16,830 bases of DNA, taken from positions 1-16,830 of the forward strand of contig SSNU01002993.1 of assembly GCA_012064415.1 (NCBI GenBank), given 5' to 3'. The notes beneath the pieces were generated by a model, which saw only the letters and a program-made list of their open reading frames with translations, was not told the DNA's origin and ran no database searches. Shown here in pieces: positions 1 through 8,990 of this stretch (its first letter is position 1; each line of letters starts with the position of its first letter). Source of the DNA: Gyrodactylus bullatarudis (Eukaryota > Platyhelminthes > Monogenea > Gyrodactylidea > Gyrodactylidae). The translations under genes were made by a program, and so were the position numbers.

Positions 1-775
1 CGTAGTAAGACACAAGTTTATCGTAGACCTTAGGTAGGGCCATCCTATTGAAGTTGAGTAAAAATAGGAAAGCTAGCATCCTTTCAGGATCCTTAAGATC
101 ACTGAAGGTGATAGTGTTGATGAGTTTTCGTTGTAACCCGGAATACTCGACGATGCTTTGGTCGGGCATTTGAAACGTAAAGAATTCTTTACGTGCGTTA
201 AATACCGACTTGGTTGATGTAAAGAGGGCCGTAAGTTTATTAACGGTTTCCTCGAAAGATATTTCATAATGCTGCAAGGGATCAATACTATTAGAGTATT
301 GATCTTTCTCGGGCATTTTCAAACAAAGAAACAAAGCTCTGACTCTGGCGTCTTCGGCCATTAGAGGTAGATACCAGACGTAGAATGAGCACAGCTTTGA
401 GTCAAACTTAGGTATAGATGACAGCAATAACTCGTAGGTAGGTGGTCGGGACTCATGTTTGGGCGTAAATTCGCTTGAGGTAGAGTAGGTAGAACAAGAG
501 TCATCTCTTTGTCGACGTGAGATCTTCAGGAGGGCTTCACAAATTTTGCTTGCCATATCTTCAATCTTCTCAGTTGAACGATCTCACTTCTTTTGAGGAG
601 TCTTGACCGGAGGTTTGATAACAGAAATGTTGACATCTTGTGTAGGTGACGTGCTTGACTGTTTCTTGTCAGACTTGTCCTTCTTAGTAGTCGACTGAGA
701 CATAGGTCAAGTAGCGGAATCTTTTCCTTCAGGTTCACGAGGGTCTTCGGCACGGTAAAAATTTTCGTTATCCAT
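1..775 (-). pseudogene. gag: Ty3/gypsy-type retrotransposon Gag, 5' part, interrupted by two TGA codons
   Basis: A single minus-strand frame from an ATG at 775 runs off the left edge (258 codons seen). It has only two stops, both TGA, at 707-709 and 584-586 (codons 23 and 64); after the second it is open to the window end, with an internal ATG at 556. The first 75 codons are low-complexity, Ser/Thr/Lys-rich. The rest is helical: a stretch around FDSKLCSFYVWY, then FEETVNKLTALF, KSVFNARKEFF, and a segment ending KVYDKLVSY. This order resembles capsid regions of Mag-lineage Ty3/gypsy Gags (a hydrophobic Phe/Trp/Tyr patch, then 'F.ET..KL..LF....S.FN.R'). Gag would package element RNA into virus-like particles. 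Capsid end, zinc knuckle and Pol lie outside the window. The LTR and primer site directly upstream support the call. Family assignment is from memory of the pattern; probably non-functional. Confidence 0.68.
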
Positions 776-782
776 GTCGCCA
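765..782 (-). promoter_or_regulatory. Putative retrotransposon primer-binding site
   Basis: On the minus strand TGGCGACATGG starts at 782, four bases after the proposed LTR end. The TGG matches the universal tRNA 3' CCA, and AATTGGCGAC is a common PBS context in animal Ty3/gypsy elements, where minus-strand DNA synthesis is primed. It overlaps the gag ATG at 775. I cannot name the primer tRNA from the sequence alone. Confidence 0.55.
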
Positions 783-786
783 ATTA

Positions 787-958
787 TGTTGTGGTTAGGT
801 AAGTAGAACAACACACGTTAGGTAAGTAAGTAGGTAATTCGTATATTTACAGCATTTTAAACAACAATCTCTATGAAGACAATGATAAGATAATATTTGT
901 TTATATGGGATCAAATAGGTACGTCTTCAAATTGTACTATTAACTTCGATCCTCAACA
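787..958 (-). repeat. Putative 5' LTR of the Ty3/gypsy-type element (about 172 bp)
   Basis: Read on the minus strand, the segment begins TGTTG (958-954) and ends CAACA (791-787), a 5-bp terminal inverted repeat of the TG...CA type. It ends four bases before the PBS. A TATAAA lies at 905-900 (minus), in the first third, where an LTR promoter would sit. Near its gag-proximal end are two copies of a GTTAGGTAAGTA motif (plus strand). Boundaries are inferred; the 3' LTR that would prove them is outside the window, so a target-site duplication cannot be tested. Confidence 0.5.
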
Positions 959-1044
959 GTTAAGAAAAATCATGGTTTAGGTATATAACCGAGATGTAAA
1001 ATACAATCTGGGCAGAGTGGGATAGAAAGCGGGTACTTAACCTG

Positions 1045-1190
1045 TACTTTTTTTAAAAATAATACAGTTTCTCTGAATATTGACATACCCGGACCATATT
1101 GAGTTTAAATTGAAGCTAAGTGATCAAATTAGATGATTCAACCAATACAGTCAATTTCACACATACTTACTCGTGATAAATTACATTGTT
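1045..1190 (+). repeat. Dispersed repeat R1, left copy (inverted partner at 6971-7115)
   Basis: This 146-bp block matches the reverse complement of 6971-7115 at roughly 90% by eye. It includes a T-rich start, AATAATACAG, TGACATACCCGG, a 50-bp block at 1098-1147, and GATAAATTACATTGTT at the inner end. The 50-bp block also occurs alone at 6440-6489. The two full copies face each other across about 5.8 kb, so they could be termini of one large element or two insertions of the same family. Confidence 0.88.
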
Positions 1191-1264
1191 CATGTTTATT
1201 TATACCTCTCTGTCCCAAATATTCAACCAATGAGCTTTGAGTATTTATAAGCCAATAAGGATTG

Positions 1265-1965
1265 AGCATCCTGGTATCAAAATTCTTTCTATCCCTAAAA
1301 CTTTCATGCTGTATACAAATTACTGTTTCTAGAATAGGTAATACATTTCGTACATTAATAAAAAGAGATTTTTTTCCTTTTTCAAATGCACTTAATTTTT
1401 TTCCATCTGTTGCAGATAGCGTGATATTTTACAACTCTCTTTACTTTGCAGTGTACACAAGAATAGAATCGTAGTGGTAATAGATATGTTTGACACAAAT
1501 TATTTGCACTCAGCAAAGTAAGGAGAGTTGTAAAGTATCACTACTGATACTGACTGAGGGAATAAAAGGAGGTGTAGGTACTCCTGCTCTGACATTGAAT
1601 GTGATGGAAAGATATGAATGATGTAAGGCATTGTGATTGTTTATTCATACATTTTTTTGTTTTTTTAAACCTCTGACTTTCTCTCATGTTAGCGGGGAGA
1701 AAGAGTAGGAGAATTTATACATCTCTGTATTTTTTAGTTAGATAGGATTTCAATTTAGATTTTTTGACTATCGATTTTAACTTCGAATTCTGATACAAAC
1801 TTATTTCGACAATTTATATGGATTTTTGAGAAATCTGAAACTGCATTTGAAAAAGGAAAATTCTCTTTTCGATGATTTACTAAATGTAATACTTATTATG
1901 GTAATAGTAATTTGTATGCAGTATGAAAGTGTTAGGGATAGAAAGAATTTTTATTCCAGGATGCT
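1265..1965. mobile_element. Foldback/MITE-like element with about 125-bp terminal inverted repeats
   Basis: 1265-1390 pairs with the reverse complement of 1842-1965. Both ends read AGCATCCTGG inward, share TTCTTTCTATCCCTAA and the ACTTTCAT/CTG/ATACAAATTACT stretch, and end internally in CCTTTTTCAAATGCA. Divergence is modest with a few small indels. The centre has no convincing ORF; the 70-codon frame at 1262-1474 is mostly inverted-repeat sequence read through. Long TIRs with no transposase suggest a non-autonomous DNA element mobilised in trans. I see no clear target-site duplication (left flank GGATTG, right flank TTCCCA), so the superfamily cannot be assigned. Confidence 0.82.
1421..1541. 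repeat. Hairpin nested inside the 1265-1965 foldback element
   Basis: Left arm 1421-1450 (starts GTGATA, contains TTACAACTCTC, ends CTTTGCA) matches the reverse complement of about 1512-1541 at 27 of 30 positions, with a 61-base loop. It sits asymmetrically, near the left TIR, and so is a separate inverted repeat. It may be a remnant of another element or a stem in a transcript. Confidence 0.82.
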
Positions 1966-2061
1966 TTCCCACTATACTGATTAGAAAAATGATGAAAGTT
2001 ATCGTGAAAGATGGTTTTATTCTCTATTTTTATTCTGATTTGGATTCATAAGGAAGATTAA

Positions 2062-2220
2062 AGAACAAGCAAATAAATAAAAATAAGCAAGCGTTAAAAG
2101 TTTTATTTCGCCGAGTCTTTTCAGACTCAGCCTCGAGCTTCAATTTCATACTTTTACAATTCAAAATTTCTGCTCTTCCATTGGTTTAAAAAAACTTCAC
2201 TTTAGGACAGGTGGGAGCTT
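2062..2220 (+). repeat. Diverged direct repeat R2, copy 1
   Basis: This copy shares with 2740-2895, in the same order and orientation: GAACAAGCAAA, a TTTTATTT run, TCAGACTCA, and the strongest block TCTGCTCTTCCATTGGTTTAAA (TCTGCCCTTCCATTGGTTCAAA in copy 2), then a G-rich segment. The offset is about 679 bases. No coding content is recognised. It may be two old insertions of one family or an internal duplication. Confidence 0.65.
2113..2128 (+). other. Histone-type stem-loop look-alike
   Basis: GAGTCT-TTTC-AGACTC forms a perfect 6-bp stem with a UUUC tetraloop, the geometry of metazoan replication-dependent histone mRNA 3' ends (consensus GGYYCU-UUUC-AGRRCC). The second stem pair is A-T rather than G-C, no histone reading frame precedes it, and no clear purine-rich downstream element follows. 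A chance or transposon-carried hairpin is more likely than a histone 3' end. Confidence 0.25.
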
Positions 2221-2235
2221 TAGCATTCCTGTATC

Positions 2236-2739
2236 CATGGATTTTTTCCAATGTGATAAAAGAACTGATTTAAATCTTTTATAACATCTTAAAATCTCTA
2301 TAGATATCAAGCTGGTCTAAGGAGATCCAGTTGAAAAGGTTCATCAGTAAATATTTACTTTGTTTCGAAACGTGTTCAGCAGAACTTTCCGTGAAATATT
2401 TCTAAACTGTTTTTAGATTAGAGAGAAAATGATTAAGATTTTATTTTTTTTTTGACCATCTTCCGATGAAAAATTAAATTTTACTGAAATAAATTAGTTT
2501 TCTGAAATATTTATTTATAGGTAAATCGAGACAAACTGAAGATGATAAAAGTATGTATACGCATATCTTATTCAAAAAAACCAATTAAGAGAATAATATA
2601 GAGTAGATTGTCGAATAAATCTCTCTCAAATAGGATTCACAAAACCAATGCGTTTGTATTTTTTTAATTTGGAACGGTAATATTGCCGAATTTCATCCAG
2701 TACATTAATACTAGATTCTAGACTCATGGTGAATGATTG
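2236..2739. other. A+T-rich spacer between the two R2 copies
   Basis: I see no gene or RNA here. The only local structures are a run of ten T at about 2444 and the near-palindrome CGGTAATATTGCCG at about 2676. It could be the body of whatever element carried the R2 copies. Confidence 0.5.
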
Positions 2740-2895
2740 AGAACAAGCAAAGAATAAGTGATAAACGTTTTATTTTTCCAGGTCTCATCAGACTCAATCC
2801 TGGACTACATTTATATGATTGCATAATTTTTCTGCCCTTCCATTGGTTCAAAGGTTTGCTGCTCAGGGAGGGGGACGAGTTCAAAATTCTGTTCC
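2740..2895 (+). repeat. Diverged direct repeat R2, copy 2
   Basis: Partner of 2062-2220. In this copy the hairpin region reads CCAGG...TCATCAGACTCA...CCTGG, so a different stem (CCAGG/CCTGG) can form around the same TCAGACTCA core. An open frame at 2733-2930 (65 codons) crosses it but resembles no protein I recognise and has no counterpart in copy 1, so I do not call it a gene. Confidence 0.65.
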
Positions 2896-4650
2896 CAGGT
2901 GGCTTTACTTCTGTTTCTTTTCCAGACTAAGGTCCTCTTTGCACTTTAGGAATCAATCCATTAGCTTTTGATTGAGCTTTTAACTATTCTTCGTCTTATG
3001 AATCAATATTTCAGAATATCTTAGAGGTAATGTCATATAAAAATATTATTAATTTGATAAATATTTGATCACTATTCTATATTTTATAAAAAGTGCTTTT
3101 CTACTATGGGTTAAAAATCACCCATTTTGCCATATTTGCAAGTTTCTTTTAATTTTCGGTTCTAAGGTAAATTGAAAAATTGAACGATTCCAAAACAATA
3201 ATATAGCGTTGAATACGATTCATTAAACTTTATCAAAATCTTCGATATACTTCATCGTGATATATGAGGCAGAGGGGAGAGATATTTTTATGTATATATT
3301 CAGCTATGATGAGTATGTTATTATTCTCAAATAATACTTGGGTAAGAAAATAAAGGGACTATAATTAGTGAGAAATAATCATCTATAAATTACTTCCATA
3401 TAAGTGGATGACAGGAAATTAAGTAACGTACTTGATATAATTCATAATGCATATTCTAGATCAAAGTATGTTATATATTTAATTTTCAGTTATAATATAT
3501 TGTTCTAGGAGAGAACAGTAAAGCTAAATTTATTTTTAAATATTTTTATCGAAGATCAAAGATCAAGTATTTTATATATAATAAATTTATAATAAAAAAA
3601 CTCAGGATATAGATTTGGAGGTATTGCATTCATCGGATTATAATTTATTCGAAAGACGGACATAGTAAATTTAATAAAAATTGTGAAAATAATTTCTAGG
3701 TGTTTATGGGGATTATCTGAGTGAGGATACATTCAAATCTATTTATTTCATCTAATTGAAAAATCTAGTAAATGTAGATAGCAACAACTCAAAACGAAGT
3801 ATGTTCCTCTTCATAGCTTTACTTTTTTCAAAATATTTTATTGAACCTAATGCTAGTAGTTTATACGAAATTGAGCATTTTTGATTTTTACGAAAGTCTC
3901 AATTTTCCCGATGAAAGTTAAGGAAAATAATAATAATTTTCAAATCTAGATATTGTGATCCACATTCACCAATTAAAGAAAAAAATTGAAAAATGGTTTT
4001 AAAGAAAATATCGATGGTATTTTGAGTGTGAATGAAGTTTTTTTTGAATTAGATTTCAGTGCAAGTAAGAATTTTAGTTTTATTATTACACGTGAAGGGT
4101 TTCAACTATCAATGTAAAAAAGAGAAACAAAGCGTCAATTCAAAATTACTCTTTTTAAATTCCCATTAAATTTTTTGAAAATATGTATGAGAATAAACCA
4201 TTTAATTTCTTGGCTGCTGACCTGAGTCGTGTTGATGTTTATAAAAGGAAATTTCTTGGTGAATAAAGCTTTATTCGAGATAAATTTAGTTAATAAAATT
4301 TCTAAGGATCGTATATAGTAAGAATCAAACAACCACACAAAATAAGGAAGAAAAACCAGAAAAAGAAAAGCCTAATCTCTGTGTACAGAAATCAGCCGTC
4401 AAACCATTAGCCTTCCCTTTCAACGATAAAAGGTAACAAAGATCAAAAGGGGATAACGAAATACTTCTCTCAAAACAAACTTTACGAATGTGTGGAACCA
4501 TAGGAATATATTCAGAAACTCAAACAACAAATATACCAGTATACCCATGCACAGTTTCACTCACCTCTCATCACATGTACATCACGATAATCATAAAATA
4601 TATCAAACGAGTAATACTGAGTAATTTCCATTGATGCACAAAGCACTCAC
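2896..4650. other. A+T-rich region without recognised features
   Basis: Read on both strands, this 1.75-kb stretch has only short chance frames, for example the 67-codon minus frame at 4135-4338. Its base composition is uniform apart from a slightly GC-richer segment at about 4370-4510, which has stops in every frame I followed. A GATCAAAGATCAAGTA direct motif near 3554 is the only local repetition noted. Confidence 0.5.
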
Positions 4651-4691
4651 CTCAGAGGAGCTGAACAAGAAGAAGGGCAAATTAGATCCAT
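4651..4691 (-). other. Possible short first coding exon with consensus 5' splice site
   Basis: On the minus strand an ATG at 4691 in a good context (AAAAATGG) opens 13 codons ending CTCTGAG, followed at 4650-4645 by GTGAGT, a near-perfect metazoan splice donor. A TATATA-like box lies about 25 bases before the ATG. A second GAGAG|GTGAGT occurs about 80 bases further on the same strand. No downstream exon is identified and the peptide is too short to recognise. Splice-donor look-alikes are common by chance. Confidence 0.15.
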
Positions 4692-4720
4692 TTTTTCTTG
4701 AAAAATTATTTTGTATATAA

Positions 4721-4770
4721 ATATGGCATGTGAAGGTTGATAAGTATGCCACGAAATAAAGGGCTATCCC
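4721..4770 (+). repeat. Palindromic-core repeat (family P), copy near 4.7 kb
   Basis: ATATGGCATGT, then seven bases, TGATAAGTATGCC and CGAAATAAAGG reproduce, in the same order and nearly the same spacing, the centre and right-arm start of the palindrome at 12149-12290. GGCAT...ATGCC forms a short stem. The rest of the right arm is not clearly preserved, so this copy is truncated or diverged. Confidence 0.7.
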
Positions 4771-5435
4771 TTAACAAAACAATAAATATCTTCACAAGAC
4801 ATATTTTGAGTTATTGCTAATCATTTTTCATATTCATTCCTTTTTATTCTTCTCAACTGACTCTTCATAAATATCAAAGTCTTCACTTATCATTAGAATT
4901 AAAAAGATAAAATTTACCAGTCACAAACTAATTTGTTGAAAGTAGCTTGAAATATCATGTATCTAGAGCCATTGCAAAGACAAAAAAAATAATAATAATA
5001 ATAAACTGCTCTCCTCATGATATTTTTCAGCCCATGATTAATTACAAAAAAATCAAATACACAGAATAAGAGGCTGACTATTGCTGTGGGAATCTTCACC
5101 ATCAGCTTGTGAAAGTATTTCTAAAATGAATACAAACTGAAGTTATTATTATTATCAGCAAATTGAAAAAGGGACATGTAGATTAAATGTAATTCATAAT
5201 GAGCGATTAACTGATATAAAGTGATAGTTTCAGGAAGAGAAACTATATTAATGAAGAGAAAGTAATAAACAGATTGTAACAAAATACTATTTATCTTCAC
5301 AAGGTATAATGCCTTACCTTAAATTACAAATGCTTTGATACGAGTTATCATATATGTACCAACTCTTTATCAACGAAAGAAAGAAAAAAAAACATATTAA
5401 CAAGATGCATTTATTTTATTATTATTATATAAACA
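4771..5435. other. A+T-rich region with short AAT and ATT microsatellites
   Basis: Contains an AAT run at about 4988-5004 and an ATT run at about 5143-5155. The minus-strand 62-codon frame at 4914-5102 encodes a homopolymeric Tyr stretch from the microsatellite and is not a gene. Nothing else is recognised. Confidence 0.55.
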
Positions 5436-5555
5436 TAGAGTTATAAATATCAATTTATTATATTTATTTTGTGAGAAGATTAATTTCTATCAACTTTTCC
5501 ATATGAAAATGAAAATTGTAAAGCAGAACATATGTATTGTTCAATAAATTTTTCA
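5436..5555 (+). repeat. Dispersed repeat R3, copy 1, ending in AATAAA
   Basis: Matches 15443-15548 in the same orientation. The block TAGAGTTAT, a GATTA.TTTCTA segment, then AAAATGAAAATTGTAAA, CAGAA.ATATGTATT and TTCAATAAA is shared, with an indel in the middle. Both copies end at an AATAAA (here 5543-5548) followed by a T-rich stretch, as expected for a 3' UTR or the 3' end of a retroelement. No coding sequence is recognised upstream of either copy. Confidence 0.75.
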
Positions 5556-6439
5556 TTTCAACAAACTAGGCATTATCTTTCTTCATGAATCTTATATCGA
5601 ATTAATTCTCATATAAATAATATAATTTAATTTTCAATTTTTCACAAACCATAATTATCCTCCACAATCTTAAGTTGAGAAGAAATTGAAGGAACTTGAA
5701 GCTTGAGAAAACGAATAACTTCACACTGAAACAATAAGGTATTTAGTATCGGAAAAAGAGTAATTTCAAAAAGAGAAGTTATTAAAAAAGAGGCTTTTAT
5801 TGATAAAAATACAAAAAAATTCATTTTTTATTGAAGATTGTTCATCACTATTTTAATCAATGAAATCAATCATAAAATAACAAATGTTGTTCAATATTAT
5901 TATGTATAATAAAATTATATAAGATGATCATAAAAATCGTAAGTATTTATTTCATCCAAATTATAATATTCACTATAGATGGACTAAGTAATAAAGATAA
6001 TTTCTATAATGCAAACAGAAATTGTTCATTGGAAAAGTTTGTTTCAAAATATATATATTTATATATTCAGAGCGAAAAAGTAATAAATTTCAGGATACCC
6101 TAGTTATCTTAAGGATATATTAAACCTACAACCAAAAGTATGATGTTATTATGAGTGTAGTTTACTCATCATAGAAATTGACGATATGAGTAATTGGTCA
6201 TTATATTAATTTAATTCTGTCTTACAAGTCTTTTTTTAGGAACAGTAGTAAACGTCGTAGGTGTGTAAATGATTCACCATTATTTATTATATAAATCACT
6301 TAACTCTAAATTAGAATAAATTTCAGCGATAGAATTAGAGGAAACTCTGTTCTATATTTTACGCTTTTATTTTAATTACACTGTACAAAAAAAATTAATT
6401 TCATCTTATCACTATGGTAACTTCCGTTCGTTTCTCAAA
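5556..6439. other. A+T-rich region without recognised features
   Basis: No convincing ORF, RNA or repeat. The minus 60-codon frame at 5642-5824 looks like chance. A TA-rich run lies at about 6049-6066. Confidence 0.5.
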
Positions 6440-7063
6440 ATTGGGTTTAAATTGAAGCTAAGTTATCAAATTAGATGATTCAACCAATATTGATAGAACA
6501 TATCACTCATCGGTACAGGTTATAGAGATTTAACCAAATTCACACATGATGTATAGAATTTGGCAATGATTTCAAATAAACTAATTTCATTATATGTTTC
6601 CCGACAAAATTGAGAGATAATAGCCCTGAAAGTTTTTTTAAATTTTTTTTGTCATGGTATTTTCAATGGGTCCTAATTTCACTTCCTCGCAAGATACCAC
6701 AGTAGTAAATATACCATTAGATAGTAGATGAATAAAACTATATCAAAAATTCAAATCAATAATAAAATAGTAAAAAAGTTATAAGACTTTAAAGGTTAAA
6801 AACCAATAAAAAATGTTAATTTTTTTGTAATTAAATTTTGCTTAAAATTTGAATAAAATTTTGTGCAGGCTTATGATTCCTGATTGAAGCATTTGCGGAG
6901 AATAAGTAATTTCTCAGCTCTCTGTTGATGTAATAATCATTAGCACACGTAATTTTATAACTTTTGTTATAACAATGTAATTTATCCCGAGACATTATGT
7001 TGGAAATTGACTGTATTGGTTGAATCATCTAATTTTATCACTTAGCTTCAATTTAAACTCAAT
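6440..7063. mobile_element. Foldback structure with 50-bp terminal inverted repeats
   Basis: 6440-6489 matches the reverse complement of 7014-7063 at 47 of 50 positions (ATTGRGTTTAAATTGAAGC ... GATTCAACCAATA). The same block sits inside repeat R1 at 1098-1147. The right arm is embedded in the longer R1 copy (6971-7115), whereas the left arm stops sharply at both ends of the 50-bp block. The interior, about 520 bp, is A+T-rich with no transposase; the 65-codon minus frame at 6831-7028 is largely R1 sequence. Confidence 0.72.
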
Positions 7064-7115
7064 ATGGCCCGGGTATGTCATTATTCAGAAAAGCTGTATT
7101 ATTTTTAAAAAAGTA
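6971..7115 (-). repeat. Dispersed repeat R1, right copy (inverted relative to 1045-1190)
   Basis: Reverse-complement match to 1045-1190 over its whole length with a handful of differences, clustered near the inner end (about 6985-7000). Outside TACTTTTTT the two flanks diverge at once, which marks the same repeat boundary at both sites. No matching target-site duplication is obvious. Confidence 0.88.
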
Positions 7116-8047
7116 TTACGCTTCAAACTTTAAAGCAGCTGGCCGTTTTAAAAAACAAACGAAAGTTAACAGAATGATAAGCGTAAAAAACTGAATTTCA
7201 TATCAGAAGTTTTAACTGTGTACTTAGAATACTCGAGCATTTATGATATTCAGCCATTTTTACGATATAAAGTTCCATCCACAATATGTGAGCTATAAAG
7301 GGGCTATGGAAATGATTATTAAAAAATATGTTGTGTGCTAGAGCCGAGAGCTGAGATTATGATAAAAACTTCCGGAAATTTTAAATAGTTATAAAAACTT
7401 GAATTGCCTAAGTAATAGAAATATTCTAATAGCTCACATCTTACCTGATTAATTCTTACTCTATAAATAATTTCCAAAAAATAATTTCCAAGTTGTTTAA
7501 TTAGCTATTTTCGATTTGAATAAATTTTGATTTAACAGTGGGAGTGAAACATTGTGTAAATATAAAGCTCGTTGATAAAAAAATTTGAATAATTTGAAAT
7601 TTAATACTTTATAGGCTTAGGATTTCTGTCCATTTATAGAAATATTAATTAATGATGACTTTATTAAGAGGATTGAAATATATTTATAGAAGGAGAACGA
7701 AAAAGTTAGTTCAATTGAATTTAATATAAAATGCATGAAACCATGTGAAAAATGTTGGTTTAAAACCAATGTCTACTTTCTAGTATTTACAATAATATTC
7801 TGAATATTTCGAGTGGAGAAGGAATAGGGAGTACTAGTACTTGTGTTGTAACACTTGTCAGAGTGTATGCTTCATGCAAGCCGTTTTTTCTCTTGTTGTG
7901 TACATGTATATACAATGCCATATCGTATTTTACAATGTGTTTGGTATATATATATATTATTAACTCAAGCCAATAAGAAAGTCCCAAAACACTAAAAAAG
8001 GAGATTTAAACGAACTCATCATCATTTTTTATTCTCAACTCAATTCG
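7116..8047. other. A+T-rich region; possible promoter-like stretch at the right end
   Basis: No gene recognised. Near 7945-7957 there is a TA dinucleotide run, followed at about 7970 by AGCCAATAAG, a CCAAT-type box, some 75 bases before the ATG at 8048. The same GCCAATAAG string occurs near 1250. The minus 66-codon frame at 7787-7987 spans the TA run and is not supported. Confidence 0.35.
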
Positions 8048-8317
8048 ATGGATTTATTCGTTAAGAACTTCGAATTTGAAACGATTCAATCAGTTGAAGA
8101 AGCTTTAAAAAACTAAAATACCGACTGTATGAAAGATTTCCGAGTGGTCAGACGGAATAAATTAGGCTACACGAGCAAGTGCCCTCAAAAAGTCTGTCAG
8201 TACGAAATCCGATTGAGTAAATACATATATAGTTCAAATGTTATGGCTGTAGATATTGATTATGTACCTAAAGCAGATTTAATATACCATAAATGTAAAA
8301 AAATATACCATATGTGA
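8048..8317 (+). pseudogene. Possible FLYWCH-type zinc-finger relic of a MULE-like transposon
   Basis: From an ATG at 8048 a frame of 89 codons runs to 8317 with a single internal stop (TAA, 8114-8116). The N-terminus MDLFVKNFEFETIQSVEEA and the later MKDFRVVRRNKLGYTSKCPQ stretch have the layout of FLYWCH-domain proteins tied to MULE-type transposons in animals: a short acidic leader, a basic Tyr-containing strand, then a zinc ligand set. Here CPQKVC could give the cysteines and YHKC with a following YH the last ligands. FLYWCH domains bind DNA. The characteristic Trp is not present, the frame ends after the finger and no DDE transposase follows. An alternative is an unrelated small relic. No TIRs were found around it. 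Confidence 0.35.
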
Positions 8318-8462
8318 AAATAATTGTAGTATGGATTGTATATGGATATCTATACTATAATAGAAAAATGTTTGTAATTATAGCTATTGTTTATACCATA
8401 AGAGAAATATATAATTGCATCATACTATGTCTGCACGTTAATTTTAAATTTCATCAAACTCA

Positions 8463-8990
8463 ATGTCTCCAAAGCCAAAAAAAACTCCTTTTTTGCCTGA
8501 AAAAAGAAATCGCATTTCTACTGATGGATCCATATCTGACAATCCATATCCAAAAAACATTACTGTTGAAGGATTACTCGAACTCATGGAAGATCTAACT
8601 TACGAAGTGAACATACTCAAACAGATCAATGCTCGCATTACAGACGAAAACACTTCAATGAAAACAGAAATAAACCAACTCAAGCAACAAATGAATATTT
8701 TTGAGTCCTTTTATAGTTTTCCCTTCGCTAATAAACAAGAGATCTCCAAATATTCTCTAAATGATCTTAAAATAGTTGATCAAAAAATAAATTCTATGGT
8801 CAATGAGATTAATCAACGGACTGAAAAATCAAAAAACCTTCAAATAATCTATAGGGTAATCATTTTTTATCAAAATTCAATAAAATTCAATCTGACTTTT
8901 ATTGTAAAGAAATCACCATCAGACTTTTTAGTCGATCATCTTTGGTCAAATCTGTTGACGTTCATAAATTTTTCATCACATAATTATTAA
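8463..8990 (+). pseudogene. Coiled-coil protein resembling a LINE ORF1 N-terminus
   Basis: A 175-codon frame starts ATG in the context CTCAATGTC. Residues 1-20 are basic and Pro-rich (MSPKPKKTPF). Residues 35-80 form a clear coiled coil with heptad Leu/Ile/Met (LLELMEDLTYEVNILKQI, then INQLKQQMNIF); 95-118 is a second helix. RTEKSKNLQII at 119-129 sits where LINE ORF1 proteins have 'R.RR.NN.II' leading into the RRM. After residue 130 the sequence becomes A+T-driven and loses family character, so a frameshift or truncation probably begins there. ORF1p binds element RNA as a chaperone. The broken RT at 10.4-10.8 kb on the same strand could belong to the same LINE, though no endonuclease was found between. 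A non-transposon coiled-coil gene cannot be excluded. Confidence 0.5.

Noticed and set aside
794..832. TTAGG repeats suggesting an arthropod-type telomere tract
   Set aside because: Only two scattered TTAGG units mixed with TAAG/TAGG. They lie inside the proposed LTR and are better read as an internal LTR repeat.
2676..2689. CGGTAATATTGCCG resembling a rolling-circle origin nonamer
   Set aside because: It is only a near-palindrome, the nonamer is not matched, and there is no Rep-like gene.
8314..8598. 94-codon hydrophobic ORF
   Set aside because: A+T-driven composition; its 3' half is an out-of-frame shadow of the ORF1-like gene.
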